This document shows positions 11,573 to 23,257 of a DNA stretch of 64,000 nucleotides, piece by piece. The stretch covers positions 96,996,871 to 97,060,870 of the forward strand of contig CM060695.1 in assembly GCA_030686995.1 (NCBI GenBank), read 5' to 3'. Position 1 is the first letter of the stretch. The number at the start of each line of letters is the position of its first letter. The stretch is from Artemisia argyi. Its lineage: Eukaryota; Streptophyta; Magnoliopsida; Asterales; Asteraceae. The translations under genes were made by a program, and so were the position numbers. Under the pieces are notes generated by a model that saw only the letters and a list, made by a program, of their open reading frames with translations, searched no databases and had not been told where the DNA came from.

Positions 11573-11641
11573 GGCACTAATAATTTATGCGGACATTAAC
11601 GGGTTGACCCCTAACCCGGCCCGCCCATATTGCCACCTCTA
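11359..11641. mobile_element. hAT-type MITE downstream of the Tubby-like gene
   Basis: 283 bp bounded by the inverted repeats TAGAGGTGGCAA and TTGCCACCTCTA, typical of plant hAT ends. The flanking octamers GGGAACAC and GCGAACAG match at 6 of 8 positions, consistent with a decayed 8-bp TSD. It contains a 47-bp poly-A tract (11524-11570) and a CGGGTTGACCCC stretch. It starts only about 90 bp beyond the stop codon of the neighbouring gene and may lie in its 3' UTR. Confidence 0.65.
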
Positions 11642-11730
11642 GCGAACAGTCTCATTGAACAAATAAATGCACAAATATCAAAACTTAAAAAAAAAAAAAA
11701 AAAATAAACAGTTGACACCTGTAGTTCACA

Positions 11731-14700
11731 TCATTCACAAGCAATCTTTGTATCAAAGCTGCTCAGGCAGATGGCAAATGCTTGAAAGGCCGATACTGGG
11801 TAGCGATAATCCATGGTAAACACATCCTTCCCTACTTTTCCAAATTGGAGAATAACCATCTCATATTGTGGCCCAGATTGGCCACTAGGGGGCGTCGCTA
11901 CCAACTGAAAATTCTTGACTGAAGCAACTGTTACCCGTCCTTGAAAATTCAAACACCAGCACTGAAGCTGTTCATGCCATCTAGGAGATTTGTTTTTCAA
12001 AACTAAAGGCCCATCTCCCTGATTACCCGACACTCCTGCCGAGTTTTTTTCCACACAGCTTGATCTGGATCTGAAGAAAGGAATGGAGGGAAAAGATTCA
12101 CCACTGCTAAGGGGAAACTCGGTTTGTGTTGGAGCCATACCTCCGGGTTCCATTGCGGACGCTGGGATGGGATCCATGATGCACTGCATTCTTCTTGGAC
12201 CCCTGCTTAATATCCAGACAAAATATCAGACTCTTCCTACGTATAAAAGACCTTTTGTACAAATTTTATCAAAATTTAGTTAAAACAAATCCTGCTTAGA
12301 ACAAGGATGCTAATACGATTATGTGATACACAGTAACCAGAATTAGATAATCAAATATAATAAAAATGGGCCATAGAACATAGCGCATGGATGTTTTTCT
12401 GCTGCTTGAACTTGTGATAGTCGGAAAATCAGGCCTTCCATTAAAAAAAAGTCAGATAATTGGATGCTCAGCAAATGCTGTTTTTTATAGACAAAATGCC
12501 CAAAATGACATTGTATAAGAGAGATGTTTTGTGAAATGAGAGTAGAGCTGTAAAAGTCAGTTATACTAGGTTCAAAAAATGGGTAAATTGGTAATCTAGT
12601 TTATCCTTGGATAATCAGTTTTCTTGCAGCTGCTATTAAAACAATTGTCCCAAACTGATTCTTTTGCCCACTTAATAAGTAAATAATTAACAGCAGAATA
12701 ATATAAGCATTTCATCTTACCTAGATCCCAACATGTTCAACTCATATGAGATGTGAGCTACTGGATAACTTCCAGCAGGAACTCTAGGGGAGACTTGAGT
12801 GGAGCCCATAAACCTAGTTGAGCGACTCTTTGTCATTTTAGCTCCATCATGAGGTGGCAAACCATCATATACAATGAACTTCGTTCCCAAAAAGTTTGAT
12901 CTACGACAAATAAGAAATAGTAATGTTACATTAGATTCCAAATATATTACAACCAGCCAATCATTTCAAATAGTAACCATACCTTAATTTTCCAATATAT
13001 CTATTGCTCCCCTTCGACATGTCCTCAGCATTCAAAGAGATGATGTAGTCGGTACATGTGGGGCGTCTAAACTTGCGAGCAGCAAGAAGAAATTTTCCAT
13101 CATCAGCAAGTGCTGCCACATTGATCACACAATATTATAAAGATCAATCCCAAAGGAAAGAAAATGCACGACACTAATAAGAAAATAGAAATAATCTTTC
13201 AACCATGCTAATAAGATGGGTCCTCAAGCAAGAATTGCCGGATACTAGAGGAATTAAAAGTGGCAATTTCAACCCATTAACTAAACACTGGGTTTATTTG
13301 GGTTATCTTATAGATCTAGTGGGTAGAACGGGAAAAATCAGCTATTTTGAGCTAAAAGGGAAATGGATCATAGAGACAGAAAGTGGCCTAAAGTGTCCTC
13401 AAATAGCTTTTAAAAATGTAATCGTAATTATATAGTTTCTAATATCATACTGATGCATTAATTTTCTTATTTAAGAAAGAGGAAAGAGTTTGCTGGTCCA
13501 CCTAACCGATTCAAACCACACTATGAAAGTATGAAATTTCCCAATTTAACCTGTTACCCAACCCACCCGTTAAGTCAACTTTGACAACTCTACATGACCT
13601 CCAAGAACATGTTTAGCAAATTAAAGTGATGAAGGCAGGAGGTAAGTTTTAGGGGCCAAGCTGAACTTTTCCACTACATCCCATGAGCCACCCATTTCAA
13701 GAACGGAAAAAGGATGTGTGTACCTTGAGTTAAATTAAGATAGAGGTAATATGTCTGAGTAGACCGCTTGCGTTTTATAAAGCATTGGAGGAGAGATTCT
13801 CTTGGACCAGGCTGCACGTGATAGGAAGAGATTAGTAACTGAGACAGAAGAAGCCATTATAACTACAAATGTCATATCAATTCATTCGGAGGTCAGTAGT
13901 TTATGAAGTTTCAACATTAACTACCAATAGAAAATAGTTGGTACTTGGTAAGAATGCTCTGATGTAAGAGGATGTAAATTCTAGCATACAAATAATAGTC
14001 TGGACCTAGAGGGCCTACACTAATGATGGTCAATAATGGAATAAAATCAAGGAAATAACTTTTCTCAATCTCCTGACTCATTTATTTTGTATGTTTTTCT
14101 CATATTTCTTTGAATCTTTCAGTTTGCCAGAAGGAACCTGTCCTTTAATTTCATAGGTTTATCTGTGCTCACTTGGGCTTGTTTCGGGTTGGGCTTGTTT
14201 CGGTATCTAAATTCCGGTATACTCTGGTTTAAATCAGATTGACACCTATTAATCTAAAATTTAGATAAGGAAAACCAAAAGAAGTCCATTTTGGCTTTGG
14301 TGTGACACACAAGGATTGGGTAAGAAGATAGATACTGCTTGGAGAGTTTTATTACACTAACATATAAGACGGGTAAACTAAATGCGTTGTCAACTGCGAT
14401 AATTCATAATTGCATGAACAGTCTAATGACCAAAAAGAAACAAGATCGTACTTCTAAGAAGAAACAACAATTCATTCCTCACCAAAACTAATAATTAGGA
14501 TTGTGGCATTCTGTTTTTACTTCTCCTGCCCCAATATTTCCTCTACGTAGGTATCACTGTATATTTGTCTTCACCAGGAAAACTAAAATAACCAGACATT
14601 ATTCCAATTATTGATTACTGTTTCCATTGATTTGTTTGTCTACCCCAATAATACAATGACATGTACTCATATACCTCCTCGTTCTTCTCTACCTGCAGAC

Positions 14701-16676
14701 TGCTAACATATCTACTCAATAGAATACCCTTTCACTAGTTCTCAGCTGCATAAGAAGTTTGTTTTTCGATTCTTCATTATTACTTTAACTACTAGAGACT
14801 AACGTTTATGTGCATGGAAAGTTGGAATACTTCACTGAATCGTTGAGTAAAGAATAAAAAAAATTAAGACATTTGCTTGTCTGGGTTAATAAACACATGC
14901 GTGCGCACACACGTACACGCTCACAAGTATACAAATATATGATCAAATTTAGTAATTTTCAAATAATGCATAACCATGTAAATACTATTAAGATTTAAAA
15001 CTAACCTTCTCTCACTGTAATAAAGTTGGAGGAGATTGAAATGATAGTCACGCATGGTGTTCATATCCTAGTTGGTCAACTATATGCACTTAACTCCATT
15101 AAACGATTCAAGATTATGTTAAGAACCATATCCTCATAGCTATGACAAAGAGAATAAGGTGAACTGTCAAATTGTACGTGAAAAGGACTCGTACATTTGA
15201 GCTAGGTTTTAGGTGTCTTGAATTACAGAAATAAAAAGATTCATCTTATATGCAACATGTTTGACATTTGTGCTCCGAGGCTCCAAGTTTACACAACAAC
15301 AACAACAACAACAAACCCAATCCCGCCGGGCAGGGAGGCTCCAAGTTTACACCTTTACTATAATCAGACTTATCAGCTCTCCCTTAATTTCCGAGCCTCA
15401 TATATTATATATCTCTATAGCTCAAAAGAAGTGTTTGGGTATTGCTCATTATAAAAGCTTACAAAGAATGCATAAGCTTACCTCCTTAATCTGGTTGTTT
15501 ATTATCATTACCCGATTATACAAGAAAAGTGAGAGGGCCAGTTGTCAATTTAAACCAAAAATATGGGGAAAGCGAGGAAGATAATCACCAATAATACAAT
15601 ATTCAGCTAAACAAAAGCTAATTATACTGTATCATGCTAGTGTAGTCTATTCCTAATGTAGGTAGCTAATTATACTGTATCATGCTAGTGTAGTCTATTC
15701 CTAATGTAGGTCTTCATTTAAGACTTGTTATAAGTACGAGCAAGCTTAGGCCGTCAGATACTATTTTTGATCCTGATCCAATTATATAACTATGCAAGTG
15801 GTATATAATATTATACATGTTTCCTTATATGATCAACACAATCAAATCAGTTGTAGATCCCTTCCTCCAAACCCACCAACAAAATCCTTATAAACTAATA
15901 GTTCCAAAGACCTCAAGCAACTTTTGAGTTAACCAACAATGGTGGCCGTCCACCGACTTGGCAAGAGCTTGTGGCTACCATCACTACAAATGTGAGGTCT
16001 CAAGGTCAAATCACGCTTTTGCATACAACCTGAAGTGAACACACCAAAATGGAGGGTTTTAAGCCGTTTGAGTCTGTGGGGCAGTGGGCGCAAGCCCCGT
16101 ACCCTATAGCCTAATCTATATCTATATATCTATCTATCTAAGGAAAAATGAAAAGTGAATCTATTTAAGGAAACTTAATTATGATCGGCCGACCAAACTA
16201 ATAAACGGCTGGAAACTTAATTATGTACCTATTAGCGGAAACTATTCAATCATATAATGTACACGGTTGGAAACTTATGCCGCTATAAAATTCCGTTGCT
16301 GTACACGTCTAGTTTAATATTAAAAATAAAAGGTCCTAGCAGCAATTGGTAATATAGGTAATGAATTAGCCACCTGTTTAACCGAAATCGGGAAGGTCAA
16401 CAAGCCCGAAAACTCAGGGCGTTTGACAATCTCCTTCATAATCTCCCTCCAGCTCCTACAAACAGTAGCACAGCCAACAACATTCTTTCTGGAAGGCCAT
16501 TTCTCTTCAGATGACTCAATCCTCATCAACACTTCTCTCAAAAGCTCTTGAGGCATATTCGCCCAACAGCTTTGCTTCAATCCATCAAATTCCTCATATT
16601 CTTCTTCTTCGACAATTTTCAAAGATGACATGGCCATACGGCAAGATCTGCTCCTTAATCCGCAATCCAGATTCAT
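11731..16676 (-). CDS. TLP: Tubby-like F-box protein, five exons
   Basis: Exons in gene order: 16374-16676, 13724-13811, 12983-13112, 12721-12900 and 11731-12202. All introns are GT-AG, the sum is 1173 bp, and the frame stays open (390 aa). Residues about 38-90 are the F-box ([14 protein letters not shown], then [13 protein letters not shown]) for SKP1/SCF ligase binding. From about residue 100 runs the tubby domain: [31 protein letters not shown] (the basic residues that bind PIP2 in this family), [26 protein letters not shown], and the signature end [18 protein letters not shown]. Tubby-like proteins sit at the plasma membrane through PIP2 and act in ABA and stress signalling. From memory it is closest to the Arabidopsis TLP1/TLP9 type. 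The ATG at 16676 was chosen; the frame also offers ATGs at 16751, 16637 and 16631. No lesion seen, so it is probably functional. Confidence 0.92.
15616..15711. repeat. Perfect 48-bp tandem duplication in intron 1
   Basis: Two identical 48-bp units (15616-15663 and 15664-15711), each starting AGCTAATTATACTG and ending CTAATGTAGGT. Identity is complete, so the duplication is recent or gene-converted. Confidence 0.95.
15938..16150 (+). mobile_element. Possible SINE in intron 1
   Basis: An A-box-like TTGGCAAGAGC and, some 45 bp on, a B-box-like AGGTCAAATCAC resemble a degenerate tRNA-derived pol III promoter. The segment ends in a short simple repeat (TATC units), as some plant SINEs do. No TSD could be assigned, so this is tentative. 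Confidence 0.25.
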
Positions 16677-16886
16677 AGACAAGACGACTTTATCAAAGGG
16701 AGTGTTTGTTTGTTTGTTTGGTGTTGGAGTAGTGGATGGACACACATACATACAGTAGTAACCAACTGTGTCTTTGGTTAGGGCGCGTGTATGTCACGGA
16801 CTGTGACACCTCATTTCTTAATACTGCTACGAACTACTATTCTACCAACAGAATACTTACTTATTATTCGTTTGCTTATTTTATTA

Positions 16887-17040
16887 GGGGAAATGTTACC
16901 TATCTTTGAAAAAAAAAATAAAAATATACCGTTCAGTCCCTGCAATAAAGCCCCTGATACAATTCAGTCCCTGTCTCTACCTTTTTTTTCAAAGAAAATG
17001 TAGGTAGTTACCTACATTATAATGTAGGTAACATTTCCCC
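16887..17040. mobile_element. Mutator-type MITE upstream of the Tubby-like gene, 154 bp
   Basis: Fold-back element with ends GGGGAAATGTTACCTA and its complement, flanked by a perfect 9-bp TSD ATTTTATTA (16878-16886 and 17041-17049). The right end has extra alternating copies of TGTAGGTAAC and its complement. It sits about 210 bp upstream of the chosen start codon, probably in the promoter or 5' flank, and could influence expression. Confidence 0.82.
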
Positions 17041-17301
17041 ATTTTATTATTATTATTTTAGATATGCATAGGTATACAAAATACTAGAGATAAATGTTTG
17101 ACAAAAAATAATTAAACAATCATTAAAGTCTAATTCAAGAAAACGTATAAGCAAAGTTAGAGATATTCAATAAATATAAGGAGATTTTAAATGTGACATG
17201 TACCCTGCCTAGTACCTTTGCCTAGTGGAAACCTCATCCTATTTTCACGTCAGCGTTTTTTGATACAGCTTTAATATATTTTAACTTTGTATTTGCTTTT
17301 C

Positions 17302-17433
17302 ATCTTTTGGAAGCTGATCAAATACATCATCGACTATGAGTAAAGGGTATCTATCCTTGATGCCTGAGTTCTCGGTAGTCAATAAAAATATGCATGTTGT
17401 CGTATCTCTTCTTTTCACACGAAGAATTGGAGT
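17302..17433 (-). pseudogene. Decayed Ty3/gypsy reverse transcriptase fragment
   Basis: On the minus strand one frame reads TPILRVKRRD followed by a degraded CIDYREL-like block and then IKDRYPLLIVDDVFDQLPK. This corresponds to the conserved [10 protein letters not shown] / CIDYRELNK / [15 protein letters not shown] region of gypsy reverse transcriptases. The YREL residues sit in a shifted frame, so there is an indel. Only about 44 codons survive; I see no LTR or other pol part around it. Confidence 0.65.
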
Positions 17434-17747
17434 TCTACAAGTGAAACTATTCGAACGAATGAAACCTTTATCAAAGAGTTATTGCAATTATTCCATCAAC
17501 TATGGCATTTCAGATGGGGTAAGTATGTAGGGAGTCTTGGGTATAAGAATATTCCTTAGTATATAATTGTTAGGGCTCTAACATAGTGAATCATTCACAC
17601 TAATAAGGATTTATTAGTAGTTTATTGTATAAAGAACTAGAGAGAGGAAGTTATAGTCAGAGTTAATTCTAGAAAGAGGGAGGAGAAGCTAAGATAATTT
17701 TTTTTAACATTGATGAGCTCTCACACTTGGACACACACCTCCCCATT

Positions 17748-17900
17748 AGGGATGGCAACGGGGCTGAAAATTTTGGGGATCGTATTTCCTATTCTCATCC
17801 CCGCTTCCCACTCACATCCTCATCCCCGCCCCATCACCATCGAGGAATAATTTTACATCCCTATCTCGTTCCCAATAGGGATCGGGGGTCCTGCGAGGAT
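17748..17900. repeat. hAT-like terminal fragment, GGGATGGCAACGGGG
   Basis: TAGGGATGGCAACGGGGC followed by CCCC-ATC-rich sequence is a common plant hAT-family end. A related CCCCATCTCCGCC block lies at about 18980, in opposite sense, so 17748 to about 19015 might be one degraded element. A matching inverted terminus was not found. Confidence 0.3.
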
Positions 17901-18135
17901 TTTCCATCATTATCAACTAAACATTAAAATACATAAACTCATCGAAAATATAAAGAATTTAACCTTCTCAAAAAACGTACTTTATTAATCCAATTTTAAA
18001 GCATTGTAGATACTGAGACAACACATATAATATAAATATATAAGAATAATGTGCATTGTATATGTGTATTCAGGCAAAACATTGGTTAAGTAATATATAT
18101 TAATTAGTGTTTCATTGTCTATACATTAAAAACTA

Positions 18136-18785
18136 CTAGCAGGGTCCCCGCGCGATGCAGCTGCTGGCATCTTGTAATTTAATTTTTTCAGCTAATAATT
18201 TATTTTATTTGTACGTTTTTTGTCAATAGCTTTACTGATTAGTTTTTTATGGCAAAAGTTTGATTAAATTTTGCTTAGTTTATATTATTTTATTTATTAT
18301 TATTATTATTTTTTGTTTGTTTAGTAGTTTTCTTGGTTTGTACAATATGTGAACATATTTTAGTTTATTATGTTCTTTTTGACAATAAATTTACGGATAC
18401 CAAAATTTTCGTTTAGCTCGTGTCCGTTCGGGCTCGAGCCCATTTGGCCCATTGCCCGTTCGGGCTTGAATATTTATATAATATGTTTTATTATTTGTGT
18501 TAGTGATATTTAATGAAGGAATTGTGTTTAAGTTGGTTGTACAATATGTTTGATAATTTGTATTTTTTATGTAAGAGGTATTTTAATAAGTGCATTAATT
18601 GTATTTATTGACCAGTTAATTAATTGTATTTAATGTACATAATGCTTTATTTATTGTATTTAATGTTAGTATTAATTGTATGTTAGAATTAAATATGAGA
18701 AGAATTTCTATAAGTAGCATTGGTTGTTGTACTTATAGCTTTAGAAGTTGTATCACTTAATTTTAAGTATTTCTATTAATAGTAG
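18136..18785 (-). mobile_element. Non-autonomous Helitron-like element, copy 1
   Basis: Read on the minus strand the 3' end is GCGCGGGGACCCTGCTAG followed by T. Upstream of CTAG lies a short hairpin (GATGC ... GCATC arms). CTAG plus a 3' hairpin and an A/T insertion site is the Helitron terminal signature. The same sequence recurs at 20466-21140 with the same boundary, which confirms this end. The 5' end is set where the two copies stop matching. No Rep/helicase coding. Confidence 0.62.
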
Positions 18786-19459
18786 GTCTTCCTCCATTAA
18801 AAGATAGTTAGATTTGATAATTTAAATATCACACATGCGTATACATTATATGTCAATGTTTATATAATAACATATAAAAGTAAATGTTATATGAATATAC
18901 ATATAATTTTCATATATTTATCCACTAAAAAAATTGGGGTCTGGTTTAGGTTCAGGGATTGATATTATCCCCATCTCCGCCGCATACCCGATTACAAAAT
19001 TCAGGGATTCCCACATGATTTCTTGAATATTTAGGTTTTGTTTATCATTATATGTACTCTTTTACTTGTTTTCTGCATATGTGGAATAAATATAATAAAC
19101 ATTGTTAATAATTCAAATAAGTGAAAAAAAAAAAAAAAAACCCTTTAAATTTTCTTTACATGAAGTAAGTGATTTTTAAAATTCGCTATTTTTTTTTTAA
19201 TAACTTGCGACTGCGAGCCATTGACAGCTACTTTAATCTCATATCTTCATAATATATTAGATGCTGCCTCTGTATTGCCACAACGTCATGTGGATAATCA
19301 ACAATTTTTATATGAGTTAACTTGTTATTGCTTAAAAATATTCAAAACTAAAATTGTTGTCATCCGTAAAGCTATTGTAGCATAAAGTATAGAACTGAAA
19401 ATATTTCTCGCTAAAATTTTAATTGTATGATACCCGCTACCGAACACTACAAGAAAACA

Positions 19460-20040
19460 GGGCTTTACCCACGGAAATTACCCACGTACATTAATACATG
19501 GGTATTTTCCCTCATATTATCCATTAGTTACCCACAATTAGCGAATCCAAACTTTAGAATAAATTTCCCGCAATTTTCCCATAGTTTTACCCACAAATTT
19601 ACCCATTAAATAATATATCGTGTGTGATTTGTGGCTAAATGATTCCCGCCAAAATATTTCTCACATATACACACAATTTTTTATCACAGGAAAAGTCATG
19701 GCTAATTTTGTGGGTAAATTTTTTTACCCACAGACTACACACATCTTTTGTATTCGTTGGTAATATTTATGGGAGGTTTATGGGTAACATTTATACTTGT
19801 AACGTTTCATAGACCCGGTTTCCCATTTAACATCTCGAGTGTAATTTATGTGGCTAAATTTACATTACCCATTTATCAGACTCATCCTTTGTGCTCGTGG
19901 GTAATTTGGTGTGTGTAATTTGTGGGTAAAAATATGCCCATGACTATGGCGATGATTAACTTTTTTGCCTAAATTATTTTGCTCATTTTTACTTGGGTGA
20001 ATTTTTGTTACCCGCTATTTGTACACAATTTTATGTTCAT
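19460..20040. repeat. Left subterminal repeats of the CACTA element
   Basis: Many direct and inverted copies of TTACCCAC / GTGGGTAA at irregular spacing of about 20-40 bp. In En/Spm such arrays bind the TNPA-type protein. The mirror array is at 24600-25340. Confidence 0.75.
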
Positions 20041-20274
20041 TGGTATTATTTTTTGGAAAAGGTAAAATAAATAAATAAAATTGAGTATTTTATGTTCATT
20101 GCTTATAAGAATGAAAATCTTAAGTTGGTCTGAATTTCATTGTTTGTCGATGCATCTTTGTTACCTTTGACAAGAAAAAGTCATGAAAATGAACACCATT
20201 GCATATTCTTGCAATTTCAATGTCTTCTGAATTGATTATGTATGAATACATAAATCTTTGTTACCACTAGTGGT

Positions 20275-20455
20275 GTCAGTAGGGTCAGGTTGACCCGAAC
20301 CCGATAAGGTATTATCGTGTCAGGTTAATCGGGTTAAAAATTCTTGTCGGGTTGTTTTGACCCGAACCCAATAACCTGACAAGGGTATCGGGTTCGGGTT
20401 AGATAACTAATGTTGTCGGGTCAACCCGATAAGACCCAAAAATCAATCTTTAATT
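20275..20455. repeat. CGGGT/ACCCG-rich segment (first)
   Basis: Densely packed GGGTC, CGGGTT and GACCCG motifs in both orientations, e.g. GGTTGACCCGAACCCG. A related block occurs at 21665-21725, on the other side of Helitron copy 2, so both may be the ends of one element that the Helitron entered. No exact inverted termini or TSD could be fixed. Confidence 0.4.
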
Positions 20456-20465
20456 TTTTAAATAA

Positions 20466-21140
20466 CTAGCAGGGTCCCCGCGCGATGCAGCTGCAGGCAT
20501 CCTGTAATTTAATTTTTTCGGCTAATAATTTATTTTATTTATACATTTTTTGGCAATAGCTTTGCTGATTAGTTTTTTATGGCAAAAGTTTGATGAAATT
20601 TTGCTTAGTTTGTATTATTTTATTTATTATTATTATTATTTTTGTTTAGTAGTTTGCTTGGTTTGTACAATATATGAACATATTTTAGTTTATTATGTTC
20701 TTTTTGACAATAAATTTATGGATATCAAAAATTTCATTTAGCTCGTGTCCGTTCGGGCTCGAGCCCGTTTGACCCGTGCCCGTTCGGGCTCGAGCCCATT
20801 TGGCCCATTGCCCGTTCGGGCTTGAATATTTGTATAACATGTTTTATTATTTGTATTAGTGACATTTAATGCAGGAATTGTATTTAATTTGGTTGTACAA
20901 TATGCTTGATAATTTGTATTTTTTATGTAAGGGGTGTTTTAATAAGTGGATTAATTGCATTTATTGACAAGTTAATTAATTGTATTTAATGTACATAATG
21001 ATTTATTTATTGTATTTAATGTTAGTATTAATTGTATGTTAGAATTAAATATGAGGGGAATTTCTATAAGTAGCATTTGTTGTTGTACTTATAGCTTTAA
21101 AAGTTCTAAGGCTTAATTTTAAGTATTCTATTAATAGTAG
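20466..21140 (-). mobile_element. Non-autonomous Helitron-like element, copy 2
   Basis: Same structure and minus orientation as copy 1, starting (plus strand) at ACTAGCAGGGTCCCCGCGCG. It differs by scattered substitutions and by an extra unit of about 34 bp built on CCGTTCGGGCTCGAGCCC. The 3'-flanking base is T as in copy 1. It lies within the CACTA element, so it entered after it. Confidence 0.62.
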
Positions 21141-22029
21141 TCCTTCATGCTTTTTAATATAATATGATAATTTAAAAGCCTAATACCAATTCACTGTGGT
21201 ATTTCATTGGATTGAGAAGAGAATGGTATATTGTTTTATCACAATCTTTTTTGAAGATACTGGCTAGTGTGTACAAACATGTTTACAAAATGTTCACTTG
21301 TAGATCGTCAAAGTATGTTATCTGATACTAGTAAAAGAATGAAGATTCTCTAAAAAATGTAAAAGTTTAATAACTACCGGTAGTTCATTGCAAAGTAAAA
21401 TAAGGTTCATTTATTGCTAAGAATACCAACAAATGTGACTTACTTTGATCACATACAAGCCTTTGATCACATACAATCCATGACAAATGTGACTTACTAA
21501 CTAATTGTTAATACTATACTAACAAACTTTTAGTATACTCCACGAATTATGTGACTACTAATAGTTGATGCAAGCTTTTTTAGCTGCTCATTTTTCATTG
21601 CCTTTTTATCATTAAAGAAAGTCAGTAACCAACATATGGTAATTTATTAGCTTCTCATTTGTAGTATCACCCGATAACCCGACTCACCTGACCCGACATA
21701 ACCCGACCCTAATGTTTTGAAAACAGGTCTCAAATCAACCCGGTCAAATCACTGGATTACCGGTTCGACCGTCGAGTCAACCCGGTTCTTCATGCAACGT
21801 GGGTTTTGATTATGCGTCGTGTACCGTAAGTGAATTTTGTTTGTTATTTTCTTATGCGTCATGTGTTTGTTGTGATGTGTCATTTATGTTTAAATTGCGC
21901 CTAATTTTCTCTTAATAAAACATATATTATAGAACATCAGACACATACAATTTAACAATTCAACTTTTAAACTTAAAAACAACATTATTAATCAACATAA
22001 TCTATCAAACTTATGTATATATGGACCCT

Positions 22030-22790
22030 GACTCGAACCGAACCCAATTAAGTCTATTATGCTCGTCTTACTCGGCCAATAATTTTATTCGGGTTTCAAC
22101 TCGAGTAACTCGAATACTAAACATGGTAGAATATCGGGTTGAAAATATTTGGCTAACTCGAGTTCGGGTCAACCGATTGACCTAAATCAAGGCTTTCGAA
22201 AATATTAAAAATATATTTTTATAAATTATCTTTTAAACGATTACAAATAGACAATTCTATTACACTTTACTCATATTCATAATGACCCGATTGCATATGA
22301 ACCCGACTCAAATGAATCGACCCGATTTAACACGAACCCAATTAAATCAAATTCAAATAAATTTTTGTATCTTATTTTCAGCCTTGACCGTTTAACCCGA
22401 ACCATATTAACACACCTTAATATTAGGGGTGTTATTCGGGTTGACCCAGTCGGGTTCATGTCAATTCGGGTCAAGGCTCAAAAAAACATACTCGAACCCG
22501 AACTTGTTTAGAACTCGGGTCACTTGGGTCGAGTCAGCTCGGGTCGGGTCAGGACAGCTCGGGTTCGGGTCTAGAGTTTAAAAATTGTTCAATTCTGGTG
22601 TTTACATACAAATTAGAAAAAAAATGAAACTCGGGTCACTCGGGTTGACCCGAACCTGAGTAAGACGCATATATTATACCCGAACTTGACCTTGTTTAGA
22701 ACTCGGGTCAATTCGGGTTGACCCGAATATAATTTTGAACTCGACTTACCCGACCCGAAAAGCTTATGAAACTCTTACTTAATATCATAT
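22030..22790. repeat. CGGGT/ACCCG-rich segment (second)
   Basis: Some 760 bp with dozens of CGGGT, GGGTC, GACCCG and CTCGGGTCA motifs on both strands, locally forming short palindromes such as CGGGTTGACCCG. Resembles the degenerate pentamer-rich MITE or retroelement ends common in asterid genomes. No ORF or clean terminus. Confidence 0.45.
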
Positions 22791-23257
22791 AGTAATAATC
22801 TTTACGCTATCATGCTTAATAATAAAATAATAATTTATAATGTTATAACTAAGGAATGTGATCTTTTTTTTTGAAACAGAAGGGATGCGTATCTAGTCTA
22901 TTACTATTTACACAATATATCCCTTTCACTTATGATCCATTCACATTCACACAAATTGAAATGAAGCGGCCATTGAAAAATCTTCTTTATTAGCTCCCTT
23001 TTTCAAATCTTCTTTCATAATTAATAATTTTAAATATGTTTTAGTTTCCTAGTTAATGCAATGTTGTTGCAGGTAAAGAACTGAATGATCTTGTATGTGT
23101 CTTTTGTGCTAACATGTACTTGTATAAAATAAAAATATGTTTAACCGTTATTCATTACATCACAGACTTGTGTGATGGCCTTATGGTTTGGTAAATGTTT
23201 AATCTACACTTTTGTTTACTATCTCATCAATATCTCATATTTTAAATAGCTGCAGAT

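Larger units (their letters stand above)
13812..16373 (-). other. Intron 1 of the Tubby-like gene (2.56 kb)
   Basis: The donor is CAG|GTGGCT at 16374/16373 and the acceptor GTGCAG|CC at 13812/13811. It is much longer than the other introns (611, 82 and 518 bp) and holds several small repeats: a CAA microsatellite (about 15292-15315), a perfect 48-bp tandem duplication (15616-15711), a SINE-like segment (about 15938-16150) and a TATC microsatellite near 16120. No coding sequence seen. Confidence 0.75.
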
